A program made the position numbers and the translations under genes. 64,000 nt of DNA. Origin: Bathynomus jamesi (lineage: Eukaryota; Arthropoda; Malacostraca; Isopoda; Cirolanidae). The first letter of the stretch is position 1. Each line of letters opens with the position of its first letter. Shown in pieces: positions 1 to 10,734 of the stretch. The stretch is from positions 500,001-564,000 of the forward strand of contig JAJOZX010002715.1 in the NCBI GenBank assembly GCA_023014485.1, given 5' to 3'. Below the pieces are notes generated by a model. It had not been told where the DNA came from and made no database searches. It was given only the letters and a program-made list of their open reading frames with translations.

Positions 1-121
1 GTTTCAGATCTATGCTATGTTTATGTTGAATAAAGCCTCAAATTGGCCTTTACTTTATCTTTAGCCCGCTAACAAACGCGGCACCACAACGCTGCAGTCC
101 GTTACCTGGGACCGGGTAAGA
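1..121 (+). other. Possible LTR end and primer-binding-site-like junction (G1)
   Basis: An AATAAA at about 30 and an ATTGGCGACGAG string at 121-132 resemble the R-U5 end of an LTR followed by a gypsy-type primer-binding site. The pol reading frame begins directly afterwards, so gag and most of pol would be deleted. No matching second LTR is visible near 2640, so this is tentative. Confidence 0.25.
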
Positions 122-1767
122 TTGGCGACGAGCAGCGACCAACACATGACAGAGCTCGTCTCGATAATCGAGTCAAGCATGCCTGACTTCCGTCACGAGT
201 TCCCACCCCCACTCAGAGAATATTATCAATTCCGAGAGGACCTGTACACGGTGGACGGCGTCGTCGTATTCAAAAACCGTGTTGTGATCCCTCCCTCTCT
301 CCGGCAGGATGTACTGAACGCGCTCCACGCAGCCCACCAGGGCGTATCGTCGATGGTCGCGAGGGCTGAGGTGTCCGTGTTCTGGCCCGACATCACCCCT
401 GCTATCACTACCCTCAGGAACAGTTGCAGCCATTGCAACCGTATGGCACCTTCGCAGTCCAGTGCTCCTCCAATTCCTCCGGTGTCCACCGTCTATCCTT
501 TCCAGTGCATCTGTGCCGATTATTTCCACTATAAAGGTACCAACTACCTGGTGATCGTCGACAGGTACTCAAACTGGCCGATTGTGGAGAGGACCACGGA
601 TGGCGCCAGAGGCCTCATCAACAGCCTGCGCAGGGTGTTCGTGACTTATGGCATCTACGACGAACTGTCATCTGACGGCGGCCCTGAGTTCACATCCACG
701 GCTACTCGTCAATTCCTGGGGAACTGGGGCGTACAACACCGTTTGGCTTCGGTAACTTTTCCACATTCAAACTGCAAAGCCGAAGTTGGCGTGAAAACAG
801 CGAAACGACTGATTCAGACAACACAGGACCGAACTGTGAGCTCGATACAGACGCTTTTTAGCGGGCCATGCTACAATACCGCAACACGCCTGACAAAGAT
901 ACCAAGCTGTCTCCTGCTATGTATGTGTTCGGCTATCCGATCAAAGATTTCATCCCGATCGTGCCCGGCAGGTACAAGCCATACGATACCTAGCTCGGGA
1001 CGTTGGCGGCGAGGGAGGATGCCTTGCGGAACAGGCACATGAGGGCCACTGAATACTGGTCCGAGCACACCAGACGGTTACCTCCACTCGTGGACGGAGA
1101 CAGGGTCAGAATCCAGAACCAGATCGGCCCCAACCCCAGGAAATGGGACAAGACTGGCCTAGTAATAGAAGTGCGACAGTTCGATCAATACGTGGTGAAG
1201 GTTGACGGTTCAGGCAGAGTGACTGCGAAACAGAAAATTTCTGAGGAAATACGTGCCCGTCCAACCGCACAGACGCCGCCTCACCATCGGGGACGACTCC
1301 CACCTTCACCTCTCCAGCCCTGCGCCCGGATCGGGGCAGTGCGCGACCTCACCCCCAAAACCACGCATGGACGACTCCCGCCTTCATCTCTCCAGCCCTG
1401 CGCCCGAATTGAAGCAGTGCGCAACCTCACCCCCGAAACCACGCTCCCCTACCGCCCACCAACCGGCTGGCAACGTAACCTCACCGACCAGCCCCACATC
1501 ACTTCCACTGCACACCCCACCACGAGGCCTGCCCTCCAGACCAGCTGCGCACCCTCAGCAGTGCCCACCAACACCGTCCCTGGCACCCATCGAGCGCTTC
1601 CAGCAACGAGATTCCTCGCACCCTGCTGCTCCAGGTGCCGCGTCCAGGTGTCCCGCTTCTCCAACCGATACCCCTGCCGTCAGACGCTCCAGAAGACACC
1701 TTCATGGCAGAGCGATTACGATATGACTGTTATTTTATTTATTTGTCGGGTTCGAAATCCCAGCTGA
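122..1767 (+). pseudogene. Ty3/gypsy integrase remnant (G1)
   Basis: C-terminal part of a gypsy Pol polyprotein. Order seen: linker after RNase H; integrase zinc-binding region (H-x3-H near 327-345, CSHC near 427); catalytic core with D in CADYF, D in SSDGGPEF and E in CKAEVG; then the C-terminal region with KWDKTG and VRQFDQYVV. The frame shifts near 850-870, so the core continues in the frame that opens at about 868 and crosses a stop near 991. It shifts again near 1225, after which a proline-rich tail reads in a third frame. Gag, protease, RT and RNase H are absent. An integrase inserts the cDNA of the element; this copy is dead. No host role is suggested. Confidence 0.85.
1291..1446 (+). 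repeat. 78-bp tandem duplication in the proline-rich tail
   Basis: Two units, starting at 1291 and 1369, both begin GGACGACTCC and keep period 78 (26 codons). They encode a Ser/Pro-rich segment with repeated SSPAP and SPPKPR. Being a multiple of three, the duplication does not alter frame. Confidence 0.7.
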
Positions 1768-2640
1768 GCCGTGAACGGCCAAATTCTAAAGGGCAAGTTC
1801 TACCTAAAGCCCAAGTTAAGCTAAATTAAAACTTACGGATTTGAGATCCTATTAGGTCCTACCTCAGGGTAACCTCAGGGTTGCTGACTCGATGCGGGCC
1901 TACCTTAGACCTTAAATTACATGAACTTAAAAGGTAAACAAAAGGGTACTATTTGTGGTCTTCTTTCTGAACCTTGCAACAACAACGCAACCTGGACTAT
2001 TGCACGATGCAACAATCATGTATCTAAACAACCAAACTGAATTGCAAGAGAGCTCTCTATCAAACCACACCTTTACGTACGACCTTCCACAAACGAGTAG
2101 AAAGGACGCGCAGCATCCCAAAATGATGCCAACAATGTGACCAAACAACGATGCCACAAGAGCTCAAAAATGCTAGTTCTAAATTAATTTAATTTTTCAC
2201 TAACCTCACAATTATGAGATGGATATATATACACCTTATTTAATATATATACAAGCAATGCTGCATCAATCAGCTTAGTCATCGTATCGCCTTGGGACAA
2301 CAATGGTTCTTCCTCTTCTAGATTTTCTAACAATGACGAACACGCTACATACTAAATGAACAACCCCCTCTCGCCATCGACACCCATACCCTGTACCACA
2401 CTACTACATATATAACAGTCTTTGTTCCCCTTTTTTTCACACTACTATATCAAAGACTCGGGGGGAGATAGAGAATATTCATTATTATTGATTAGTGTCT
2501 TCATGTTGATGTCTTTATTTTTCATGTATGTGTTTATGTTTTGTTTGTATGTTTCAGAGTTCCATCATTGTTTAGCGTTATGGATATTGGTCAATAAACG
2601 TAATAACAAAAAGTGGAATCTTATTTAAAAAGGTTAAATA
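1768..2640. other. 3' flank of G1, possible polypurine tract
   Basis: No convincing gene. The purine run GGGGGGAGA at 2460-2468 sits where the polypurine tract before a 3' LTR would be expected. It is followed by AT-rich sequence with AATAAA near 2594. LTR borders could not be fixed. The stretch 1790-1920 holds short direct repeats around CCTCAGGGT only. Confidence 0.3.
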
Positions 2641-2644
2641 TGTG

Positions 2645-2990
2645 GACTAAATATTGTGGGCATAGTAAAGTAGGGTTTTAATGCTATTAATTAACCTTAG
2701 AGTATAGAGTAAAGGGAGAGAACTCAAATAAATGATAACGTAAACCGGTGTACGTATAGGTTTTCTGTATAGTGATGTTTGGAATTTATTGTTGATTCTT
2801 GTGACTGCATTGTCTAAGAACTGAAAGGTGTTATTCGTTTCTTTGTCTTGGCTGAAGTGCAAGTTTTTATGTTGTATAGTGAGGTATAAATAGTAAAAAT
2901 TTATCGTCTACGTACCTCTTATACATTATGGGCTTAAAGTGCGGTGGACAGTTTTCTGACCAAGTTCTTTCATAGCGGTTAAGAAAATGT
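2645..2990 (-). pseudogene. Penelope-like element reverse transcriptase fragment
   Basis: Read on the minus strand, about 2985-2885 encodes ENCPPHFKPIMYKRYVDD, with the RT catalytic YVDD at 2903-2914, and continues KFLLF. After a frame change near 2880 the frame gives FQFLDNAVTR and FQTSLYRKPI, the thumb-proximal signature of Penelope-like RTs. Only about 110 residues remain. There is no GIY-YIG endonuclease downstream; the sequence degrades by 2645. Assignment rests on motif order and spacing, which differ from the LINE RTs elsewhere in the window. Confidence 0.75.
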
Positions 2991-3620
2991 TAAAGTGCAA
3001 CTAAGGGGGAACCTCATTGCCAAAGAGTTAGTTCATATACACAACTTATTGTCGAAGACAAAGTATGCGTCAAATGTAGCCAGATTTAAAGGTGGAAAAT
3101 TCCTGTTTGTGAAAACCCTGAATAAATTCACGCCCACCCTCTCCGTGTCAGGAAATAGTGGTTTGGTTGTTACTTTATTTTTACCTCATAGGAATGTAGT
3201 ACAATGCTAATAATTTTCCATGTCGTGCTTGAAAGGTCACCAAATGACGTTCTAACGCTGCTTTTATTTACAATGTTCGTATGTATGGCTTTGATTTAGT
3301 TTATTTAAAACATTAAATCCTATCGTATGTTAAATCTCATATTAAGACAGTAGATAATCAGAAAACATCTTTTTAACTAAAATTTTAGATGGGTTTTACT
3401 ACTATGGTAAAATATATATAAATCAGTAATTTTAAGTGAAAAACACTGATAAAAAATAGTTAAATAAAATGCAGCCTTACGAACAAAGTGGCATTATGGC
3501 ACTAGCCCAGTGATATAAATATAAGGGATTGTCTACGTCAATGGTTTGGCCAATTTTCCTTGCTAGAATAAACTATTAGCACTAGTTCTTATTTTTTGAA
3601 TATTGTTTCAACATTGAATT
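2991..3620. other. No recognisable gene
   Basis: AT-rich sequence between the Penelope fragment and the host-like exon. A 71-codon open frame at 2995-3210 has no motif I recognise. The last part would be the 5' UTR or promoter of the exon at 3621, but I see no TATA box or initiator I would defend. Confidence 0.4.
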
Positions 3621-3772
3621 ATGCGGAGGATGAATGGGCGTAATCCAAACTTTGTTTTAGTAGGACTACTTATTGTTATATTCTTGTTGGTTTACAAATG
3701 CTGGACTCTGTCATCGCAGAACGATGATCTCGGAAAGGAGATAGACAAACTTCAAGCTGAACTTAAAATAAG
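3621..3772 (+). CDS. Possible exon 1 of a GOLM1/GOLM2-like Golgi membrane protein
   Basis: ATG at 3621 opens 50 codons plus two bases, ending at a good splice donor (AG|GTAAGC, 3773). The peptide has a short basic N terminus (MRRMNGR), an uncharged segment of about 20 residues (roughly 12-29) and then a charged, heptad-like stretch (LGKEIDKLQAELKI). That is a type II signal anchor followed by the start of a lumenal coiled coil, the layout of GOLM1 and GOLM2 (CASC4). It is the only open frame here that does not look like a transposon. No second exon was found in the window, so the remainder may be a very long TE-filled intron. Another type II coiled-coil protein is possible. Confidence 0.45.
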
Positions 3773-4139
3773 GTAAGCTAATTTAACAACGAAGGTAAGC
3801 ATTGCTTTAATTTAAAAATTTTAGATGACTAGGCGTACTGAAAAGGGTCCAGTCTAATTGGAAGTTGTTATTGATGATGCATTACATTACATTTCAATTT
3901 GAAAACATGAAGCCCTTCGGGTAATTATGGCGCAAATGACGTGGCCTGAAGTTTAAATAAAAAATATATTTTTCTAGTGTATTTTGGTGTGCTCTGTTCA
4001 AATATAACCTTCATTTCCTGTGCAAATGGAAAACAATATGATTATTTGTGCATTACTTTGGAGTCGTATTTCTTCATTTCTGGTCATGTGAATAGCAATA
4101 TATTAACCAAAAATTATGAAAACTAACCTAACTAAGGTA
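3773..4139. other. Intron-like sequence with a dispersed repeat
   Basis: No gene. The segment around 3955-4045 is the reverse complement of a repeat at about 9539-9607 (shared string CACCAAAATACACTAG). A related, more diverged copy lies near 51520-51585. It looks like the end of a dispersed element. Confidence 0.5.
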
Positions 4140-4440
4140 ATTATTCGTTTTTACACCCAGTCTGTTTTTATGATAAACTTTCCTGGTCAATTTTGAGGTG
4201 TTTTGCACGAATCTGCCATCTGTTTCCCATGCTAATGCATAGTTTTCGAGATATCATCTCAAAAACTATGCATTTGCATATGAAATGGATGGTAGTTTCG
4301 TACAAAACACCTCAAAATTAACCAGAAAAGTTTGCTTTTGTCATTTTTGTTTAAACTAATGAAAATATCACAACTTAACCTAACCAATCATCAAGGGCGT
4401 ACAATTGACCAAACTGGGTGTACAATTGACCTAATACCTA
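4140..4440. repeat. Palindromic foldback MITE, copy 1
   Basis: Two arms of roughly 90-100 bp face each other around an AT-rich centre near 4255. Left arm contains TCAATTTTGAGGTGTTTTGC; right arm contains its near-complement. The flank carries ACCTAACCAATCATCAAGGG. The same unit recurs at 25985-26345. There is no coding capacity. Confidence 0.75.
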
Positions 4441-4507
4441 ACCACAATACCTGAAAAAGGTCTAAACTCTTGTCGGTAAATCTCTAGGAGCGCTCTATTT
4501 TTCAATA

Positions 4508-7352
4508 TTAAACATACACTCATAAAACATATACCATTTGAAAGCTCACATTTTTCTGAGTCTAAAAATGTAGTAATCCAAAAGTATCAATAGCAAATAA
4601 AAAGTAACTTGGTTTAAATATAAAACCCTATACATACTGATCAATTTGTGATGCATGATAAACTGGATAAACTGCAATGTAAAAAGAGTAATCAGAGAAA
4701 AAACAAGAGCATTTCATAAATTCAAAAGAACTAAAAATGGTACAGACTCCGAAATATATAAAAGTAAAAGAAGCATTTGCAAGAAAGTAATCAGAGATAG
4801 CAAACGTGACCTGGAAAAAAGCCTAGCCAAGAATTCAAAAAACAATCCTAAGAAGTTTTTCAGTCATTTCAATTTGAAAAGTAGAGTGAAAAAGAAAATT
4901 GGCCCCTTCATATAGATGATAAAACTATAGATGATGATCTTGAAATAACTGAAGAACTAAACAAATACTTCTCGTCAGTATTCACAAATGAAAATTTAAA
5001 TAATATTCTTGATCTTATACTACCAGGACAAGATAGAGAAATAAATGAATTAAGGGTAACAAAACTAGATATCTTAAAAGCAATAGATAAATTAAAAATA
5101 GAAAAATCTCCAGGGCCAGATGAAATGCATCCAATAGTCATAAAAGCTGCCAAAAAGAATATAGCATAGGCACTAGAAATTATTTTTAATAAATCATTGA
5201 TATGTACTGAAATTCCAGAGGATTGGAAGAAAGCAAATGTGGCTCCAATCTTTAAAAAAGGAAATAGAAACTTGGTAAAAAACTACAGACCCATCAACCT
5301 CACCTCCATTATTTGCAAATTACTCGAAAGTATCATTAGAGGTAAAGTTACTGAGTTCCTTGAAGAGTGCAACCTTATAAATGATAGCCAGCATGGCTTT
5401 CGAAATGGAAGGTCCTGTCTAACCAACTTGATTGAATTTTATGATGGAGTCCTATTGCATTTGGACAATAAAGAGCCAGTAGATATAATATACTTAGATT
5501 TTGCAAAGGCATTTGATACTGTTCCTCATGCAAGATTGTTGGTAAAAGTTAGAGCCCATTGTATAAGAGGTCATATAGCTGATTGGATAGAAGAATGGCT
5601 GAGAAATAGGAAACAGTTCATCTAAATGGAAATAAGTCTACTTGGAGACCCGTATTGAGCGGAGTCCCACAGGGGTCTGTTCTGGGACCTCTGCTTTTTG
5701 TTGTCTATATAAATGATCTAGAGAAGGGCCTATCATGTAAAACCTCAAAATTTGCTGATGATACAAAATTAGGCCATAATGTTAAGTCAGTAGCAGGAGC
5801 AATGACTTAGACAGAGTAACAGCCTGGGCAGATAAGTGGGAGATGAAATTTAATGTTGATAAGTGCAAGGTTATGCATATTGGGCCAAAAAATCCAGAAT
5901 TTGAATACAATATGAATGGAATTTGGATTAAAAATGATGATAAAGAGAAAGACTTGGGTGTCACTGTGACAAATGAACTTAAACCCTCAAATCACTGTAT
6001 GGTAATCAGAAATAAAGCAAATGCTAGACTCAATCTCATGCAGAGACACATTGAATACAAATCACCCAATATTATAAAGCAACTATACATTTCATATGTG
6101 AGACCCCTCCTCGAATACTGCATTCAATTTAATAGTCCCTATTTGATACAAGATATTGAAAAACTGGAAAAAGTACAGAAACGAGTAACAAGAATGATCC
6201 CATCTCTAAGACAATTGACATATAAGGAAAGACTGGCGTACCGTATCTAAGCATGTTCTCATTAAAAAGGAGGAGGGTAAGGGGTGATATGATAGAGGTG
6301 TATAAAATGATAAAAGGGTTGGATAAGATAGATTTTGAGTCTCTTTTCATTAAAGATCACAATAATCAGACTAGAGGTCATAGTATGAAATTATTTAATC
6401 CAAGATGTAGAACAAATTTAAGAAAACATAGTTTTACAGAGTAATTAAGTTTTGGAACAGTCTGACAGAAGAAGTGGTGACTTCAGATACGCTTGATTCT
6501 TTCAAAAGAAGGTTGGATAGTTTGATGTCTGCAAGGGACATCTGGTGATGGTGTTTAAGCCCATTTTTATTGCATGAATGGTACTAGTTTATTTCATATA
6601 TATTATGTGCATTTGGGTGATAGATCCCACAGCTCAACACAGGTGTTGTGGGATATAGGGAGGCAGCATCTTGGGTTAGGGGATACTCTCTGTCCTTACA
6701 CACCCTATTTAAAGAGATTCCTCTGCTGAGCGGTGCCCCCCATAGTACTGTGAGGTATTGAAAAACTCATGATCTTCACTTGCCTCACAAACACCTTTAA
6801 ATGGGAGACCCAAAATGGGTGCACACACATTTCTACATTACTGTACAGTCTTTACAGCCACACCTACACTTTTCCTCTTAAGTATATATATTGTAATGTA
6901 TATGGATGTAAATTGTGACTTGGTCCGCAATTGATATGGACTGTGACTTATTTTTGGTTGGCATGGTTTTTACATAGTGGAGCCACCTCGATGGGCCGAA
7001 GTGGCCCCTAGTGTGCCCACTATAAAAATTTCTTATGTTCTTATGATCTTTACGGGGGCTCTGCCCCCGTACCCCCAATACCTAAATTATACAAATGATA
7101 ATGTAGTAACATATTCATGTTAGGTTAGGTTAGCATAACAATTACCAAAAATACCATCTTACAACACAGACTGAAGATTTATAACTTAGCCAACCTTTAT
7201 AATGTAGTTAATGATGTCATACGTCAAACAATTAATTAAATCGTTACTTTTTATTTGCTATTGATACTTTTGGATTACTACATTTTTAGACTCAGAAAAA
7301 AATGTGAGCTTTCAAATGGTATATGTTTTATGAGTGTATGTTTAATATAGTC
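4508..7352. mobile_element. Element with about 105-bp terminal inverted repeats enclosing a LINE
   Basis: 4508-4612 and 7247-7350 are near-perfect inverted repeats (shared string CAAATGGTATATGTTTTATG on one side and its complement on the other). The CR1-like LINE lies between them, so a non-autonomous TIR element was probably hit by the LINE. No transposase is visible and target duplications could not be fixed because the right flank has a small TA-rich insertion. Confidence 0.6.
4655..7045 (+). pseudogene. CR1-like LINE, 5'-truncated, reverse transcriptase
   Basis: Non-LTR retrotransposon ORF2. Seen in order: post-endonuclease linker (4655-4915), RT fingers with KNYRPINLTS (about 5280), DFAKAFDTVPH (about 5500), [14 protein letters not shown] (about 5660), the catalytic FADDTK (about 5752), then the thumb and C-terminal domain to about 6545. 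Several stops and frameshifts break it (for example TAG at 5167, and shifts near 5625, 5805 and 6245). The endonuclease is missing, as expected from 5' truncation during target-primed reverse transcription. The 3' UTR runs to about 7045 and ends in TTCTTATG units, a CR1-type tail. Confidence 0.88.
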
Positions 7353-7659
7353 GATATATATATACTGTATATTGAAAAAATGGGAAAAATAGGAAATATA
7401 TTTTAATAAAAAAAACACATTTTATACAAATCTGCACAAGGTAAGATATATATTTTCTTAGTCAGTTTTGAATGGCAATTCAATATATTGTACTGTTTTA
7501 ACCATGCGTGAGTGGGTTAAAAGACGAATATTAACCCTAATTTTTAAAAGTTACCCTAACAGTTACCCTAACTTTTAAAAGGTGGCTCTGCCCCCTTGAC
7601 CCTTGCTAAGAACCTGATATGATGAAATATGACTTTGAAATAATGTAAACAAATTCTCA
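7046..7659. other. Intergenic repeats, no gene
   Basis: Contains a GC hairpin (GGGGGCTCTGCCCCC, about 7054-7068), a short TTAGG-type run (7118-7135), the right TIR of the 4508-7352 element, and at 7380-7500 a sequence found inverted at about 25552-25660. No coding region recognised. Confidence 0.5.
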
Positions 7660-8059
7660 TTTCATGGTAACATGGTAAAAATTTTATAGTGGGCACATTA
7701 GGGGCCCTTCGACCCATCTGGGTGGCTCCACTGTTAATATAAACAAACCATTTAAATACATTTACATGCAAAATTAAGATCCAATTGATTTTTGCTAATT
7801 GCAGATTGTTACACATCTACTAGCTATACATTAACTTCAAAACTTTGGATCTTGTGGATCATTTGTCAATACTACTACTGTACTAATTGTGGACATCATA
7901 TGGTTATCTATACGGGTATATCTACATAGCTACAACCTGAATAATATAATACAAGCTCTACAATTAAGATAAAAGGGGTAGGTGGGACTGTAAAGACTGT
8001 ATAGAGTATTTGAATGTACACCCATTCAGGGTCTCCCATTTAAAGGTGTCTATGAGGCA

Positions 8060-8378
8060 TGATAATAAAAACCCACTGTAATAGAGAGAGTGGGTATATA
8101 GAACAAAAGATAGTTTTAAATTTGTGCAAATGTACTTAGAAGCGGGACCCTTTAATAAAATGCCCTTCCGGTGTTGGGAGAATGGGATCTAATATACATG
8201 CAAATTTCTTAATGGTCCCTGGACTGTTTTCTCTCTTGTTTTTGGTTCATTCGTTTTTCTGTATCCACCTGAAGAGGATGCCAGTGGGCATTGAAACTGT
8301 TGTGGAAATAAACTCTATTAGAGTGGGTTTTTATCATCATATTTTAACCTTCACATAGAAAAGTGAAGTTTTTTTGCA
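8060..8378 (+). mobile_element. 319-bp insertion with 11-bp target duplication (retrozyme- or Penelope-like)
   Basis: Flanked by TCTATGAGGCA at 8049-8059 and 8379-8389, in the 3' UTR of an inverted CR1 copy. It has an internal inverted repeat (ATAAAAACCCACTGTAATAG near 8065 against CTATTAGAGTGGGTTTTTAT near 8314) and a hammerhead-like core at 8269-8297. A TSD of this length fits target-primed reverse transcription rather than a DNA transposon. No coding capacity. Confidence 0.6.
8269..8297 (+). ncRNA. Hammerhead-ribozyme-like core
   Basis: CTGAAGA at 8269-8275 matches the CUGANGA core. A 6-bp stem (GATGCC / GGCATT, 4-nt loop) follows after one extra G, then GAAAC at 8293-8297. That is the hammerhead core order. 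Stems I and III and the cleavage triplet are not convincing by eye, so self-cleavage is not shown. Confidence 0.4.
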
Positions 8379-8763
8379 TCTATGAGGCAAGTGAACATAA
8401 TGAGTCTTTCATATATCACAGTGCTATGGGGTCACTATTCAGCAGAGAAATCTCTTTAAATGGGGGCTATAAAGACAGAGAGTATTCCCTAACCCAAGAT
8501 GCTGCCTTCCTACATCCCATCATTCTGTGTGGGTGATGAGATTTACCCAAATAAAAAATAAACTATATATATGTATGGGAAGGGTTCACAAGCCTCTTCT
8601 CCATACCATTACCAGTTCTAGCAAAACATCATTACCAAATACCTCTTTGTCATTAATTTATCTAGTTTATTCTTAAAAGTTTCCAAAGTATGGGAACTCA
8701 CAACTTCTTCATCTAAGCTAGTCCAGAATTTTAGTATTCTCTTTGAAAAACTCTGTTGGGTAC

Positions 8764-9095
8764 TTATGTATTATCGGGACTACCAAACCATTTATGTACT
8801 TACGTATTATTGGGACTACCAAACTGTTTATTATGTATTTTTGCTCATCATTTTTGCTCACCTAACTAGGCATTCAATTAACCTAACAGGTTAATCAATA
8901 TTAACCAGTTAGGTTAATTGAATGCCCAGTTAGGTTAATTGAATGCCCCATTAGGTTAATTGAATACCCCGTTAGGTTAACTGAATGCCCTTGATGATTG
9001 GTTAAGTTAAGTTGTGATAGTTTTGTTAGTTTAAATGAAAATGACAAGAGCAAAAATACAAATAAACAGTTTGGTAGTCCTGATAATACATAAGT
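8764..9095. repeat. Foldback MITE inside CR1 copy 2
   Basis: Ends are inverted: TTATGTATTATCGGGACTAC at 8764 and the complement of TTATGTATTATCAGGACTAC near 9092. The interior has several copies of TTAGGTTAATTGAATGCCC. It splits the LINE C-terminal reading frame. The duplicated target is ambiguous (TG or TGTTG). Confidence 0.7.
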
Positions 9096-9540
9096 ACCCT
9101 AATGTTGTACTAACTGTGATTTACATCTTTGCTGAAAAAGCTTAAGGCTATGTCCTCTTGTCCTATCATTGTGATCCTTTGTAAAAAGAGAGTGGAAGTC
9201 TATATTATCTAACTCATTTATTATTTTATATACTTCTATCATATCACCTCGTAACCACCTTCGCTTTAGGGAAAACATGTTTAGGTGCTCCAATCTCTCT
9301 TTGTAACTAAGGTGTCTAAGGCATGGTATCATCCTTGTGGCTCTCTCTTTTGTACTTTTTCTAGTCTGTCTTTGTCTTGCTCTAAATAAGGACTACTGAG
9401 CTGAATGCAATACTCAAGAGGAGGCCTCACGTATGAAGTGTAGAGCCTACTTATAATTTCTGGCAATTTATATTCTATGTTTCTGCATTAGGTTCAATCT
9501 AGTATTAGCCTTATTTCTGATTTCAATATATTTCTTTACA

Positions 9541-9877
9541 TTTGCACAGGAAATGAAGGTTATATTTGAACAAAGCACACCAAAATACACTAGAAAAAAT
9601 GTATTTTAAGGAAAAATATAAGGCCTAATAGATAAACTGGATGTTGGGAGAACCCTGTGTACCTTGAAAAATGTTAATGATGCCTGATCATTATGGCCAA
9701 GTTCAATTGATGTAAGGTAGGACAACTCGCACCCTTTGCACAACATAATCCTACAAAACTGATCTGTTACATTCAGACTGAAAGACATGTGAATGGTGCA
9801 TAGGAAATTATGTCATCATTGTTTCCCTGTACAAATAGCACAAAATTATACTCGGACCAAAAATGAGTGTATTTATA
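9541..9877. other. No recognisable gene
   Basis: Begins with the dispersed repeat shared with 3955-4045. The rest, up to the Tigger TIR, is AT-rich with only short open frames and no motif I recognise. Confidence 0.4.
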
Positions 9878-10041
9878 TACAGTAGACTCGCAACTTACGC
9901 AGATTTTTCTTATGCAGGTTATAATTTTACAATTTCCAATTTCAGAAAATATAAATCCAAATTTCATAATTCATAAATTTCAATGATTTGGTGCTTTAAG
10001 GCAGCATACACACGTCTCACCTTCATCCACATTCACAACAC

Positions 10042-10734
10042 CATGGAGGATGGTACTGTACTAACAAGAGTGTTATGGCATGCTGGAAGGAATTCAACAT
10101 TGCCAATTGCATCACTTTTGTGAAGGAGGCCATGGATGCACTGAAACCAGAGTTGGTTAATTCTTGTTGGTGGGCACTGTGGAGTGACTGTGTGCGTGAC
10201 TTCAAAGGATTCCCTACAATTGACTTTGAAGTAAAGGACATTGTGAAGGTGGCCAGGGCTGTAGGCAGTGATGGGTTTGAAGACATGGTCGACTGGTCGA
10301 GCAGGAAATTGAGGAGTTCATTGAAGGGCACAGGGAAACTCTGACTGATGCAGAGTTGGAGGAAATAGTGAGTGGACGAAGAAGGTGGCAACGATGATGA
10401 AGAACAAGAAGAGTCAACATGTTGGGATATACACAAGTTTAGTGAATTGTTTCAGGTGGCCGAGCACTTGAAAAACTTAGTATCTGAGTATGACCCCTCT
10501 ATGGAGCGCAGCATCAACTTCTCACGAGGTCTTACAAGCCTTATGGCTCAATATAATATGTTCCAGCAGCTTAAGAAACAAAAACGACAGCTTCCCATCA
10601 CCATGTTCTTGAAGGAAACCTCACCATCAACATCGTCAGCAGATCAGCCAACTCCTTCAACTTCTCGCAGTGATCTTGAGCTGCCCACAACTCCCCTGCA
10701 TCATTATCTGAGTTCGACGATCCCCCCACGGTGA
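10042..10734 (+). pseudogene. Tigger transposase C-terminal remnant (outer element)
   Basis: Encodes TRVLWHAWKEFNIANCI, NSCWWALWSDCVRDF, then GSDGFEDMVD and, after a frameshift near 10300, FIEGHRETLTDAELEEIV. This is the C-terminal region of pogo/Tigger transposases, downstream of the DDD catalytic domain. The continuation at 10372-10734 is acidic and then Ser/Thr/Pro-rich. The CENP-B-like DNA-binding domain and catalytic core are deleted, so it cannot transpose itself. Confidence 0.75.

Larger units (their letters stand above)
7660..9540 (-). pseudogene. CR1-like LINE copy 2, C-terminal RT and 3' UTR
   Basis: Inverted relative of the 4655-7045 LINE. From 9480 downward the minus strand encodes the thumb/C-terminal part of ORF2: LEYCIQLSSPYL, then KRATRMIPCLRHLSYKERL, then NMFSLKRRWLRGDMIEVYK. 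The 3' UTR follows and ends near 7660 with the conserved block around GTGGGCACATTAGGGGCC, the inverted counterpart of 6970-7025. Two insertions interrupt it: 8060-8378, with an 11-bp target duplication, and a foldback element at about 8760-9098. RT catalytic motifs are not included in this copy. Confidence 0.8.

Noticed and set aside
173..529. Minus-strand open frames opposite the G1 integrase
   Set aside because: Shadow frames in GC-rich coding DNA; the plus frame carries all integrase motifs.
2995..3210. 71-codon frame before the host-like exon
   Set aside because: No homology or motif, no splice signals, and codon composition like random AT-rich sequence.
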